Source: Selaginella moellendorffii (Eukaryota > Streptophyta > Lycopodiopsida > Selaginellales > Selaginellaceae). Taken from it: 64,000 nucleotides of DNA. The stretch spans positions 781,609-845,608 of the forward strand of contig NW_003314326.1 of assembly GCF_000143415.4 (NCBI RefSeq), read 5' to 3'. Below are positions 21,955 through 33,590 of this stretch, one piece after another. Within the stretch, counting starts at the first letter, position 1. Each line of letters opens with the position of its first letter. The notes under the pieces are model-generated. The model saw only the letters and a list, made by a program, of their open reading frames with translations. It was not told the DNA's origin and made no database searches. The position numbers and the translations under genes were made by a program.

Positions 21955-23967
21955 ATGGTTTTGCAGGGGAGGAGATCGTTGGCGCTATGGGGCGGAATGA
22001 CGCTCGCCGCGATCGCGAGGCTGCTTTTACTGATGTCAGGCGCTTCCGCGCGGCTTAGTCGATCGGTGGAAATCGCTACTCCGGTCACTAGTCTCGTTCG
22101 ATGTAAGGCTGATTGCTTGATCCCGATGAGCTACATTTTTATAGATATTTCCAGTGGAGGAGGGATTTTGGCTCAAGAAGCTGGGATTGTCTCCTTATGC
22201 CGGTGAGAAAACACTTCCTTGTTCCATTTTTCTCTAGCTTGCTAGTTTGCTACAGGATCTGTTTATCATGGATCTCCATTGCTGCTGGAAATCATCGGTC
22301 CGCTTGGCGCAAATAGGTGAGAGGATATTTCAAATTTTTCTCAAGGAAAAGCCAACGTTGTCTCGCTGTGACAGCCCCATTCTTTTTCTTCTTTCGGATT
22401 TCGCTACGGCTCTGTTGATAATTCTCATTGGAAAGCGTCTCTCGGCTGCTCGCGATCACTACACTCGTCTTCTGGAGCTGCCAATACCTTCCCAAGGCAA
22501 GAGAAAAGTAAGATTGGAACATTGGAATCACACATTCCATGCTTTTTCTTACAGGTGAAACGCTTGACATTGGAGAGATAGCCGCGCTACTCTATCTTTT
22601 TAATCCCTTCACAGTCTTTGTCTGTGTTGGAGGATCGACGTCGTCTTTCGAAAGCTTCGTTGTATGCTTGGCTCTCTACGCTTCGTTAGAAGGTGCGGCA
22701 TATCAAACTTTGGAATTTATTTTCTTTCTTTCGAAACCATATTTTTCTATGCAGGAAATGCTCCGCTTGCTGCTTTTGCGTGGGTGATGGCTTCGCACTT
22801 CGCAATGTATCCTCTTGTTCTGTTAATTCCGGTAACTTCACGCACTTTCGATCTAGCAACTCACATTCTTTGCGTTTTCTTTTTGAAGATCGCGTCGGCG
22901 TTGTGTTGCGGACCAGACAAGCCCCGCTCCAAAATATTCAGGCTAAAGTCTTCAGAATCTCTGAAGTCCTCGACCAACGTTCAATGGCAAAAGCTCTGGA
23001 GCTTTATCCTCTGGTCAGCCGTCTGGTCGTCTTGCGTACTGGGATTGTGTAACCGGATTCTTCGTCACGATGGAGGTCTCGGAGAAATGCTAAGAGAGTA
23101 AGCGTTCTTTTCTTCTCGCTCGTTCTCTTTGGTCGCTTTGAAATAAGCTTTACATCTTTTGCAGGACGTATGGCTTCATTTTAACTGTCAAAGATCTCAC
23201 TCCAAACATTGGAGTGTATTGGTACGTAGTCCTTTTGTTTTCTTACTACAACTACCTCGCTTCCTCAATCCTTTGCTTTCAGGTACTTTTTTACCGAGGT
23301 GTTCGACTTCTATCGGTCATTCTTCCTCATGGTGTTTCATGGCAACATATTTTGCATGATAGCACCACTGTCTATATGCTTCTATCACCGACCGATTTTT
23401 CTTTCTTTTATTTTAATGGCGGTTGTCTCGACTCTAAAGTCTTACCCATCGGTAAGATGTCTCCTTGCAACTTAAGCGTTCTTATATTGCTTTGCTCAGG
23501 TTGGAGACGCGGCGTTGTATTTGGGACTGATGGGCCTTTTTACTCACGAGCTCTCTGGTTGTATTCCTTTGGATTTGGATCAGAGGTTTATGAAATTTTT
23601 GCTTCAGATTTTAAGTACGCGTTCCTTCTCCTCAATTCCTACATTTGCGTTGCAGCTCTTGGGCCCGTGATGTTCAACCTATGGATTTGGAGGGTATTTA
23701 TTTCTTTTCTTTGTTCATCAATCATTTCATGCCTCTTTCTTCTTTTCCTTCTTTTCTTCAGGGAACAGGAAATGCCAACTTCTATTTTGCGACTGCTTTG
23801 GCCTATGCGTTTGTCCAGGTAAACGCGGTCTTTCTTTGCTAGGCTAACGAAAGGAAACTCGGCAGACAATTTTGATCGTTGAAAGCGTCAACTCGATGCT
23901 ACGCTTCGAGCGAGGCCTCAAGCTGACAATCAAAACAACACTGTCAAGCTCTAAGAAAGACAATTGA
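21955..23967 (+). CDS. PIGU: GPI transamidase subunit PIG-U
   Basis: Thirteen exons: 21955-22102, 22155-22202, 22256-22316, 22375-22496, 22555-22692, 22755-22831, 22889-23097, 23165-23221, 23283-23451, 23500-23557, 23608-23693, 23762-23818 and 23866-23967; 443 residues, multi-pass. Landmarks are MSGASARLSRSVEIATP, EEGFWLKKLGLSPYAG, HGSPLLLEIIGPLGAN, ALLYLFNPFTVFVCVGGST, YGFILTVKDLTPNIGVYWYF, LSICFYHRPIFL, LGLMGLFTHELSG, GTGNANFYFATALAY and the terminal TILIVESVNSML. PIG-U is the ER-membrane subunit that helps transfer GPI anchors onto proteins. Intron 4 must be GC-AG: the GT at 22508 gives the wrong phase and a stop, whereas CAAG|GCAAGA at 22497 gives in-frame GETLDIGEIAALL. It is the only intact PIG-U here; three damaged copies lie at 51.9, 54.1-55.6 and 57.6 kb. 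Confidence 0.93.
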
Positions 23968-24513
23968 AAACCTATGATTTACTACAACTTTAACATATTT
24001 TTATTATTTCAAGTGGCTAACAGCTTTCAGAGGCGGCAGAATGGCCCATCTTCACAACCAGCTTTCGACATTCATCATGTGATCTTAGCAGTACTGAATT
24101 GGAGATCACTGACGTTAAGCCTTGATTGCTGCCATAAGTTAATCCATATGTGCATAGTCTATAAACGATTTACTATGCTCATTGTTAGAAATAGTATACA
24201 AAAAACACCAGACAATTCTGTGGGCAATACACAACATCTTTAAATTGGACAAAGTGCCTGCGCAGAGACACAACTAATTTACTTCACATTCAAGCTATCA
24301 AACGGAACATTTCAGTCTCTATCAACTTTGGCCGAATGAAGTTAACGTCGATTGTTGCGGTCGCAAGCAGAGCCATGCTGTGAGGGATTGACGATAAGGT
24401 TTCTCTTCTTTGAATATTTCCATGTCCACACGTTATGAAGAGGATATTGTCGTTTAAAAGGGAGCTTCATCGATCTGCTTGATTATTCTTTTCTTCTTTT
24501 TCCACTTCGAAGA
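23968..24513. promoter_or_regulatory. Spacer and 5' region of the neprosin gene
   Basis: No gene is visible. The block 24285-24365 (ACATTCAAGCTATCAAACGG ... CAACTTTGGCCGAATGAAG) recurs in altered form at about 57440-57535, marking it as part of the duplicated neprosin unit. Confidence 0.5.
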
Positions 24514-26016
24514 ATGTCAGAAACAGAAGCATTGCTGCTGATGGTATGCTTCTTACTTGCTCACGCAGCAGCAGATCTCAATGAGGAGATGAGAGATTTT
24601 CTCCGAGACGTGAATCCTCCGTTTGTCACAAATCATACGGTTTGTTTTTTCGTTTTCAGATCCTTGTGAACACGATTTGCAGTTATCAAATGGAGACATC
24701 ATCCTCTGCGTCCCAATTAAAAATCAACTGTCTCTAAGAAACCAGACACTGCAGCTTCTGGTAAGCTGTCCAACATGGATGAAAACTAATGATTTCTCGT
24801 CTAGCCTCCTCAAATGATGAGCAAACAAGAGCACAATCGATCAGAAAATTCCGGTCAGCTGTTTGGTTTAGAAGTTGGATCGTGCAAGGAAAACACAATA
24901 CCGGTGTTGCACACTTCGAATACCATAGCCGCAAGATTTGATTCTGTGAGGAAGCTAACCAAAAAACATTCCTCTGGAAAAAATCGAGTGCCATTGGCTG
25001 ATGAAGAACCTGGCGTAGAAACTCACGAGGTAATACAGTAATCTAGCAGGATCTGATCAAAACTCTCAAGAGTTGATGATACTTTGCATGACCATGACAG
25101 CATGGCTACAACCAGTTGAACGGCAACTTCCGAGGGATGGAAACAACTATAAATGTTTGGGAGCCATACGTGGAAAAAACTTCCGAGTTCAGTCTGGCAC
25201 AGTTATGGATCATCTCAAAAAAATTAGGCCCATTGAACACAATTGAAGCTGGATGGCAGGTATGTACGCACTTCTAGAAATCAGTCATATTCTTATTTAC
25301 TGAACCTTTCTTGAAGATTTATCCTAAATTCTATGGAGGAACAGGACCTCGACTCTTTGTCTACTGGACGGTAAACCAGACTGGTAATAAAACATTGTAT
25401 AAGCATTGTCAATGGCAGGCTGATGGCTACGATAAAACTGGCTGTTATAACCTGCGATGCCAAGGCTTTGTACAAACAAGCAACAAGTACGTACTAGGAG
25501 GATCATTTTCGAGCGTATCCACTCCAGACTCTACACAATATGAGAAAACCTTACGTGTTTTCCAGGTCCATAGTCCAGACTACGTAAAAAACATGCATAA
25601 AAGCTATTAAATGGTTTTGAATTTTTCAGGACGATAGCTCAAAGAATTGGTGGCTACAAATTGACGGGGAAAGTATTGGATACTGGCCTGCAAGCCTTTT
25701 TCAATCTCTACAGAATGGTGCTGAGACATTGGAAGCTGGCGGTGAAGTCTGTTATGATAAAGAAAGTGGAGTAAGACACACAAAGACTGGTATGGGAAGT
25801 GGAGAATTTCCATCCCAGGGATATCTTAAAGCTGCATACCAGAGAAGAATACAGTACCTGGATTCCAATGGAGTAATGCAGCCAGCAATTGGGATGAAAA
25901 GTGGAGCTGAAGTACCTAAATGCTACACTGCTACTAGTGTTGCTGCTGACAAGGGAGATGACTGGGGTGCATATTTCTTCTTTGGAGGCCCTGGATATAG
26001 CAACAAGTGCCCATAA
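24514..26016 (+). CDS. Neprosin-family (DUF239) protein, secreted, intact copy
   Basis: Exons 24514-24639, 24683-24760, 24805-25029, 25101-25259, 25317-25370, 25419-25565 and 25630-26016; 391 residues, every intron phase 0. A signal peptide (EALLLMVCFLLAHAAA) is followed by NEEMRDFLRDVN, the neprosin activation-peptide opening, and GDIILCVPI. The neprosin domain has WEPYVEKTSEFSLAQLWI, NTIEAGWQ, YPKFYGGTGPRLFVYWT, ADGYDKTGCYNLRCQGFVQ, WWLQIDGESIGYWPASLF and a terminal AYFFFGGPGYSNKCP. Neprosin of Nepenthes is a prolyl endopeptidase with two catalytic glutamates; the Glu of EAGW is a likely one (inference). Intron 1 is 43 bp. Other copies here keep extra sequence in this intron, so this copy carries a small deletion there. 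The activity of this plant paralogue is unproven. Confidence 0.92.
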
Positions 26017-26239
26017 ACCTTGCAAAAGGCAAAAAAGTGTATAAGCTGAAATAAAAAAAATTATGAGATCCATACTCCATTTCGAGGATAGGAAGTAAGA
26101 ATAAAACAAAACAATTTCTCCATCAAGAAAGGGGCATTTCACCAAACCTCTTGTAGCAAACTATACTATTGACATGATTAAATAAGATTAATACCTGAAT
26201 CCAAGCAAAAGGCTTGTTATCTCGTTCTATCCTACATGT

Positions 26240-26420
26240 CTGCAGGGTGATGCCTGTGCTCCGTGATTTGCGAAAGCTAATCTCACTGTGTTCAATTAGC
26301 ATCCTCAAGAACAGGCTTCAATGCAACAACCTTGTGGAGATGTACAACATTTGTGGCAGCCTGGGCTTTGCATAGGAGAACTTTGGCACATGAGGACTTG
26401 AGCATGCTAAATGGGTATTT
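26240..26420 (+). pseudogene. PPR gene remnant downstream of neprosin
   Basis: Around 26245-26365 the frame reads VLRDLRKLISLCSISILKN, then NNLVEMYNICGSLGFA. The second part aligns with CNKLVELYGACGSPGLARA of the intact PPR gene at 59.2 kb. The same remnant type follows the neprosin copies at 51.7 and 55.7 kb. Stops and truncation make it non-functional. Confidence 0.6.
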
Positions 26421-26639
26421 GTGAGCCTTGAGTTCATAAGTTGAAGAGTTGAGTTTATGAGTTGAGTTTAAGTTTTAATTATAGTTTAAGACAAACATTA
26501 TAAACTTTAAAATATTAAAGTTATAGTGAACTTAATAATTTCACAAACTCTCTACACATTATATATATCAAAATGTTATCAATAACACTTCTCTCTACAC
26601 ATTATATATATCAAATGTTATCAGTGACACTTTTTGTTC
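26421..26639. other. Boundary between neprosin unit and retroelement
   Basis: AT-rich with no gene. An imperfect local direct repeat is present (CTCTACACATTATATATATC at 26548-26567 and again near 26592). Confidence 0.5.
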
Positions 26640-26960
26640 TAAGGAACTCCAGATGCAAAGACTTTATTAGCTGTTCCAATAGTTTTATGTAATGTAGATT
26701 TTTGGTGGTGGAATTGGCTTAAGGAATTTTATATTGCAGATAAGAAACCACTAGTGTTTACCATGGATGAGTTTGAGGTTGCTTTTTGCTTACATTTTTT
26801 CCCTTACTATGACATGGAGAATGCTCACACAAAACTTCAATATTTTTAACAAGGGAAAATTATGCTTAAGGACTATATTAAGAAGTTTATTTGCTTGATT
26901 AGCCATATTCTAATGAAGGATCTAGATCAGAACAAATCTTACTTTATGAGATTTTAATTT
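26640..26960 (+). mobile_element. Decayed Ty3/gypsy-type gag (N part)
   Basis: Interrupted translation gives WWWNWLKEFYIADKK, FTMDEFEVAFCLHFFPYYDM and AHTKLQYF*QGKIMLKDYIK, the arrangement of the Retrotrans_gag domain (Trp-rich start, then a KLxxLxQGxxxVxDYxxxF block). Several stops are present. The rest of gag appears to resume after the LTR-like block, at about 30.5 kb. Confidence 0.6.
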
Positions 26961-27176
26961 AAATTTACCTTTTGCATTGTCTAAATCTTCCTTTTCTTAT
27001 AGTTTTTCTTAACTTCTTATCTTTCACTCTTTCCTTTTTATTCACCTTCATGGTAGAGTAGTAACTTCTTCCTCTTTTGACTCTAGAACAACAATTGATG
27101 CAATTATTTGATGCTTTGTAGTTGTAGTTGAACAATGAAACTCAATTGATAGCAACATTCACAGTGTAGAGTATAG

Positions 27177-28226
27177 TGTAAGCGACTAATTTTTCCATTT
27201 TACTTTAGTCACTTAACCACACCTTCAACCACTTGGAAGAGTTTCATTCACAACCTCCTTAAATCCAATTCAGGACTTAGGACTTGCTAGCCCCGAGAAT
27301 GGCATCCATACCACTCATCCCTTGCACTTAGTCCAAGTGCTCCATGTGTCCAGTCCTAAGACCAACACCCAAAGGTACCATTGACATATCGGCCTGTAAT
27401 GCTAAGGCCATACCCATTCACCTTTGTCGCACTAATGGTCCAATACCACTTACATCACAATCCCGTCTCTCCAAGACTGGGCTATTCGTCCATGAGTGGT
27501 CATCCCAGATCCACTCTTTAGCATCCTTAGGATGCCCACAGACATGGGGAATAGCCTTCCTCAATATCCCTTTGTTAGTTCCTACCAAGTCCCTTTTCTG
27601 TCTATGGCCATGTTCGCCAACACTGCCACTATATCAAGGCCCACATGCCCGACCACTAAGTCCCATGGTCCTCTGGGACTTCCTCACCATGTGACTATAT
27701 CCTTAGTCACTACACTAGAGGACTGTTCCTCCTCCTTTCCCCCATTTGGGACTCCGGGACAACATTTCGGAACACCGTGGGCCTACGCGAGCCCCGTGGG
27801 TACTCTCCCCACCTTCCGCCTTTAGGTGCTCTAGCCATGGGCTTAGAGCGAGGTTCTGTTGAGCCACGCCTGGTATCCAAGTAGGTAGTGCCACCCACAC
27901 TTGGACTGGGAGCATCAGTCAGTTGATCTCCCGGGGGAACTAGAGTCGGCTCTTGAACATTTCACCAAACTACCCCACTTGTCGGTCCATATTCACTCTA
28001 GTCTTGGATTTCCCAGTGGTCAGTTCATCACCCAACATTGGGTCTAGCCTTCCTGGGCCAAACTGGCCTTTCCTGGCCAAATTGGCTCCATTGTAGTCCT
28101 CCCCTTTACTATACTTTTGGAGCTCACCAAACCCCCCAGGGTCTGGGAGACGAACGCTTTGGGCTTTCACCCTCTCAGACTCAGACTCGAACTCGGACTC
28201 GGACTTGGACTCGGATTCGGACTCGT
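27177..28226 (+). mobile_element. LTR-like repeat, copy R1 (3'-truncated)
   Basis: It starts TGTAAGCGACTAA and matches copies at 28227, 31149-32431 (inverted) and 40146 over its length. Shared internal landmarks are GGACTTGCTAGCCCCGAGAA, CCAAGTGCTCC and TCACCAAACCCCCCAGGGTC. It stops inside the GACTCG tract, where the next copy begins head-to-tail. Non-coding. Confidence 0.7.
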
Positions 28227-30504
28227 GTAAGCGACTAAATTTTCCATTTTACTTTAGTCACTTAACCGCACCTCCGACCACTTGGAGGAGTCTCATTCAC
28301 AACCTCCATAAGTCCCTCTCAGGACTTGGGGCTTGCTAGCCCCGAGAATGGCATCCATGCCACTCAACCTTTGCACTTGGTCCAAGTGCTCCACGTGTCC
28401 GGTCCAATGACCGACACCCCAAGGTACCACCGACATAGCAGCCCGTTACGCTAAGGCCATGCCCAATCACCTTTGCCACACTGGTAGTCCAATACCACTT
28501 GCATCACAGTCTTGGCTCTCCAAGACTAGGCAAACCATCCATGAGTGGTCATCTCAGATCCACTCCTTAGCATCCTTAGGATGCCCACCGACAAGGGGAA
28601 TAGCCTTCCCCAATATCCCTCTGTCAGTCCCCACTAAGTCCCTTTCTGCCCCTGGCCGTGTTTGCCAACATTGCCACTGGATCGAGACCCACAGGTTCGA
28701 CCACTAAGTCCCACGGTCCTCTGGGACTTCCTCACCACACGACTGTGTCCTTGGTCACTAACCCAGAGGACTGCTCCTCTTCCTTTCCACAGTCTGGGCC
28801 TTTGGGATCACATTTCGGAACACCGTGGCCTTACGTGAGCCACTTGGGTACTCTCCTCGCCTTCTGCCCTTGGGTGCTCTAGCCATGGGCTTAGAGTGGG
28901 GTTCCGTTGAGCCACACCAGGTATCCAAGTAGGTAGTGCCACCCACACTTGGACTGGGAGCATCGGCCAGTCTATCTCCCGGGGGAACTAGAGCCGGCTC
29001 TTGAACACTTCACCAAGCTACCCCGCTTGTCGGTCTGTGTTCACTCTAGTCTTGGACTTCACAGTGGGCAGCTCATCACCCAACACTGGGTCCGGCCTTC
29101 CTAGGCCAAACTGGCCTTTCCTGGCCAAACTGGCTCCACTACAGTCCTCCCCCTACTATACTTTTGGAGCTCACCAAACCCCCCAGGGTCTGGGAGACGA
29201 ACGCTTTGGGCTTTCACCCTCTCAGACTCGGACTCGGACTCGGACTCTGACTCGAACTCGGACTCGGACTCGGACTCGGACTCGGACTCGGACTCGGATT
29301 CGGACTCGGACTCGGACTCGGGCTCTGGCTCGGTCTCGGCCTCGGCCTTGGTCTCGGTCTCGGTCCCGATCTTGGTCTCGGTCTCGGTCCCGGTCTCGGT
29401 CCCGGTCTCGGTCTCGACTTCGGACTCCATCTCGGGTCCATCTCGGACTCCATCTCGGACTCCATCTCAGGTCCATCTCGAACTCCATCTCGGGTCCATC
29501 TCGGACTCCACCTCGGGTCCATCTCGGACTCCATCTTGGACTCCATCTTGGGTCCATCTCAGACTCCACCTCGGGTCCATCTCGGACTCCATCTTGGACT
29601 CCATCTCGGGTCCATCTCGGACTCCACCTCGGGTCCATCTCGGACTCCATCTCGGACTCCATCTCGGGTCCATCTCGGACTCTTCCACGTGTCATGTGTT
29701 GGTCCTTTTGGGGTCCCTTTTTGGAGCCTCGCTTATTGCTCGCTTTGTGCTCATTCCTCGAGCACTTCGTTAGGAGTTCCACTCCCGCTCTCGACCTTTC
29801 AAGTCGGAGCTTTTGGCCCAAACGTGTTACACTCGTTTGGCTTTCGCTTCGGCCACTACCACGTGGCACCCTTCCGGCTCCACTTTGGGGCCTAGGGATT
29901 TTGTGTCTCACAACTCGGTCCCAGTCTCGGTCCTAATCTCGATCTCAGTCTCGGTCCCGGTCTCGATCCTAGTCTCAGTCTCGACCTCGGACTCCATCTC
30001 GGGTCCTTCTCGGACTCCATCTCGGACTCTGTCTTGGTCCATCTCAGACTCCATCTCGGGTCCATCTCGGACTCCATCTCAAACTCCATCTCGGACTCCA
30101 TCTCAGACTCCATCTCAGGTCCATCTCGGACTCCATCTTGGGTCTATCTCAGACTCCATCTCGGACTCCATCTTGGGTCCATCTTGGACTCCATCTTGGA
30201 CTCCATCTCGGATCCATCTCGGGTCCTTCTCGGACTTCATCTCAGACTTCATCTCGGACTCTATCTTGGACACTTCCACGTGTCATGTGTTAGTCCCTTT
30301 TGGGTCCCTTTTTAGAGCCTCGCTTATTGCTCGCTTCGTGCTCATTCTTCAAGCACTTTGTTGGGAGTTCCACTCCTGCTCTCGACCTATCAAGTCGGAG
30401 CTTTTAGTCCAAACGTGTTACGCTCATTTGGCTTTCGCTTCGGCCACTACCACGTGGCACCCTTCCGGCTCCACTTTGGGGCCTAGGGATTTTGTGTCTC
30501 ACAT
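28227..30504 (+). mobile_element. LTR-like repeat, copy R2, with a repeated 3' section
   Basis: It begins TGTAAGCGACTAAATTTT and first ends at about 29914 with GGGATTTTGTGTCTCACAA. A second partial unit (29915-30504) repeats the GA/CT-rich array and the 3' terminal section (CCACGTGTCATGTGTT ... TTTTGTGTCTCACA). The TG...CA ends and a full-length size of about 1.6 kb suggest a solo LTR or a non-autonomous element; the partial duplication looks like unequal exchange within the minisatellite. Confidence 0.65.
29216..30265. repeat. Minisatellite of CTCGGACTC / CATCTCGGGTC units
   Basis: Arrays of 6-bp GACTCG units (29220-29320) grade into (TCTCGGTC)n and then into 12-bp units such as CATCTCGGACTC and CATCTCGGGTC (29425-29690), repeated at 29980-30265. 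Open frames cross the array on both strands (Ser/Arg, Asp/Glu/Arg, or Thr/Pro-rich) only because the unit lacks stops. The same array occurs in the LTR-like copies at 28.18, 31.4-31.6 and 41.16-41.47 kb. Confidence 0.9.
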
Positions 30505-31148
30505 ACAGCTCTTCCTACTCTTGCTGCTAATACTTGCATGTCCTTTAACTCCACTTCTTATGGAAGATGGTCATATTCCAATGGAGGTTGATGCTACTGC
30601 TGCCCAAACTTAAGGACAAGAGCAAGGACGTGGTTATAGCTATGATATCTACTATTGGACATATGATAAAGTTAGTCACACTTATTGGTGTTGCCAACAT
30701 TTTCTAAAATAGAGATCTCCATTTCCCAGGTGGAAACCTTGACATCAACAACATCCTGTTGGTGCTAATGTAGTGGAAGGTTTAGACATTGAGATGTTTT
30801 TGAGAAACAAGGAGTTGTACAAGTAGTGGAGGATCTTTGTGCAAATAAGTCAATGACCCCTCCTTTTTTCAGGAGTAAAATCAAGAGGTTCACTCAGCAC
30901 CAATTCATTTAGCATTTCTTAGATGGAGATCTTGGCATCAACAATATCTTGTTGGTGCTGCTGCAATGGAAGATCTAGACACTAAAATGCTTTCAAGAAA
31001 TAAGGAGTCACAGGAATAATGGAGGCTCCTTGCACAAAAAAGGTCAGTGACCCCTCCATCTTTCTTTCAAGAGTATTATCAAGGGGTTCACTTGGCACTA
31101 ATTCATCCAGTATTTACTTTCCAAACTTGTATTTATAACAAGAAGTCT
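30505..31148 (+). mobile_element. Decayed Ty3/gypsy gag C-part and spacer
   Basis: The frame opening at 30505 reads PLLMEDGHIPMEVDATAAQT and then GQEQGRGYSYD, resembling the basic C-terminal part of plant gypsy Gag. Two related blocks, each ending near CAACA.CCTGTTGGTGCTG (30755-30770 and 30938-30960), form an internal direct repeat of about 190 bp. No intact frame remains. Confidence 0.45.
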
Positions 31149-32431
31149 CTGTGAGACACAAATTCTAGAGCCTTAAAAGTGGAGCCGAAAGGGTGCCATG
31201 TGGTAATGGCCAAATCAAAAGCTAAATAAGTATAACATGTTTAGACTAAAAACTCCAACTTAAAAAGTCAAGAGTGGGAGTGGAACTCTCAATAAAGTGC
31301 TCAAGGAACAAACATAAAGTGAATAATAAGTAAGCCTCTAGAAAAGGGACATAAGAGGACCAATATATGACATGTGGAAGTGTCAAGATGGACTCAAGAT
31401 AGAGTTTGAGATGGACCTAAGATAGAGTCTAAGATGGAGTCTGAGATGGACCCAAGATGGAGTTTGAGATGGACATGAGATGGAGTCCAAGATGTACCTT
31501 AAATCAAGTCTGAGATGCTTCCAAGATGGAGTCTGAGATGGACCTGAAATGAAGTTTGAGATGGAATCGAGACTAAGTCCGAGTTCAAGTCCAAGTCTGA
31601 GTCTGAGTTTCAATACTAATACAAACTATTGGGTGAAAGCCTAAGCCCAAAGTGATCGTCCCCCTGGGGGGGGGACTACAAAGGGTTCCAAAAATATAAT
31701 AAGGAGAGTGTGGGGGTTAGACCCCAATGGAACTAGTTTGGCCAAAAAAGGCTAGTGTGGCTTAGGAAGGCCATGCCCTTGTGTTGGATGATGATATAAC
31801 CACTAGGAAGTCTAAAGCACCCACGAGGCTTATATAGGGCCATGGTGTTTCAAAATGTCATCCCAAAATCCCAAACTATGGAAAAAAGAGAAGCAATCCC
31901 CTTGTGTGGTGACCAAAAATGTGGTCATGTGGCAAGGAAGTCCCAGAGGTCCATGGGACATAATGGTTGGGCTTTCAAACCCTGACTTAGTAGCAATGTT
32001 GGTGAATATTGTGACTTGGTGCGGACTGAAAAAGGGATATTGAGGAAAGTTGTTCCCTATATCTGTGGGCATCCTAAAAATGCTAAAGAGTGGATTTGAG
32101 ATGATCACTTATAGATGGATGGCCCAATCATTAGGAGACAAAACTGTGATGTAAGTGGTGTTGGACTACCATGGTGACAAAGGTGAATGGGCATGGCTTT
32201 AGCATAATAAATTTATATGTCGGTGGTACTTTTGGGTGTCGGTCATAAGATTGGACATGTGGAGCACTTGGACCAAGTGCAAAGGTTAAGTGGCATAGAT
32301 GCCATTTTCAGGGCTAGCAAGTCCTCAAGTTTGGAATAGGACTTATGGAGTTTGTGAGTGAGACTTCTCCATGTGGTCGAAGGTGTGGTTAAGTGATAAA
32401 AAGTAGAATGAAAAATTTAGTTTTTTACAAT
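31149..32431 (-). mobile_element. LTR-like repeat, copy R3 (inverted, diverged)
   Basis: Read on the minus strand it runs from a TGTAAAAAACTAA end (about 32430) through GGACTTGCTAGCCC, the CCAAGTGCTCC block and a diverged CATCTCAGACTC array to TGTGTCTCACA (31149). It is considerably more diverged than R1/R2 and so probably an older insertion into the gypsy remnant. Confidence 0.65.
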
Positions 32432-33340
32432 CTCTTATTATTCTCTTTGTATTAGTCGATACAAGCTTAAGTTTATCTTCTATTGCTCAGCATATTACCA
32501 CATATTAGCATCTATATTTGCATTGTGTAGTAGAGCTATTTTTCATTCTTTATGGCAAAAGCCATACATACACATATGTACAAGATGAGGTAGATTTAGT
32601 TGTGTATGTGGGTTATTTCGAGCTTGAGTTGCAATTATTGCAGGTGGTGCTAAGTCAAGCTTTTAACCTCATCTTTGGTATGGATTGGTTGCCCTATAAT
32701 TATACCAAGTGTGATTTTGAGGCTTCTTCTTCTTTTATACTTTTTTATATTTTTTTTATTCCTCTCACTTTTATTCTTTTTTATTTCTTTATTTCTACTT
32801 CTACTTTCATCATTTTTGTCTCCCCATTACTTCCTCTTATGTTCTATTTTCCTTTTAATTGTCTTTGTGTTGCAATGGTTGATTGGCTTATAAAGGAGTA
32901 TGCCGATCTTTTTGATTTTGACCTATTGTTTAGGGCTAAGATTGCAATACGTCATCGTATTCCAACTAGGGATAATTGTCCAATCAAGGTTTCTATTCAT
33001 CGTTAGTCACCTAAAGAGATCAAAATTTTACATACAAACATCAAGGAGATGTAGTTATTCGAAAATTACAGAATCTTTGGGTATGTGAACCTCATTTTGT
33101 GACAAAGTTTAATGGGAGTATTTGTTTTTACATCAACTATCTTTTGTTAAATGAAGTGACAATCCCAAATGTGTACCCTCTTCCTCACACTATTGATCTT
33201 TTGGATAGTCTAAGGTAAAGTCATTGGTTCACCAAGTTAAATCTTGCTTTTGGGTACTGCAAGTGCTGATAACTGAGGAAGATATTCTTAAGATTGTTTT
33301 TTGTACACCATTTTTTTTTATATAAATTTTTGGTGATGCC
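32432..33340 (+). mobile_element. Decayed Ty3/gypsy pol (protease end and RT start)
   Basis: At about 32590-32720 the frame reads LVVYVGYFELELQLLQ then FNLIFGMDWLPYNYTKCDF, typical of the C-end of gypsy aspartic protease (GMDWL). Further on are LIKEYADLFDF, HRIPTRDNCPIKVSIHR with SPKEIK, and a YPLPHTIDLLDSL-like string near 33180, the beginning of the reverse transcriptase. Stops and frame changes are frequent. Confidence 0.65.
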
Positions 33341-33354
33341 GTGAGGTGTTGTAG

Positions 33355-33590
33355 ACTAAAGGATCCCCGAAAGCATGACTAAAATGATAAAGAGTTCATC
33401 GGATGAGACCAAATTCAAGATCGAGTGCAAGATTGACTCTAAGACTGAATTCGAGACTGAGTCTTAGACCGTGTTCGAATACTAATACAGGTTGTGGGGT
33501 GAAAGCCCAAAGCGTGTGTTTTTTAGAGGGGGGGGGGCAACTGTATGGGGTTCTAAAAGTATAGTAGGGATAGTGAGGTCTAGGAATTAG
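33355..33590 (-). mobile_element. LTR-like repeat fragment, copy R4 (inverted)
   Basis: GTGTTCGAATACTAATACAG, GGGTGAAAGCCCAAAGCGTG and the AAAAGTATAGTAGGGA block match the inverted R3 copy at 31.58-31.70 kb. A run of ten G (33530-33539) lies inside. Only the minisatellite-to-middle section is left. Confidence 0.5.

Noticed and set aside
22508-22554. Ordinary GT-AG intron in PIG-U with donor GTAAGA
   Set aside because: It puts the next exon out of phase and gives an immediate stop; the GC donor 11 bases upstream restores GETLDIGEIAA.
29001-29936. 311-codon Arg/Ser-rich frame and other long frames of 28.2-30.6 kb
   Set aside because: They follow from a stop-free minisatellite unit in a repeat element; open in several frames on both strands.
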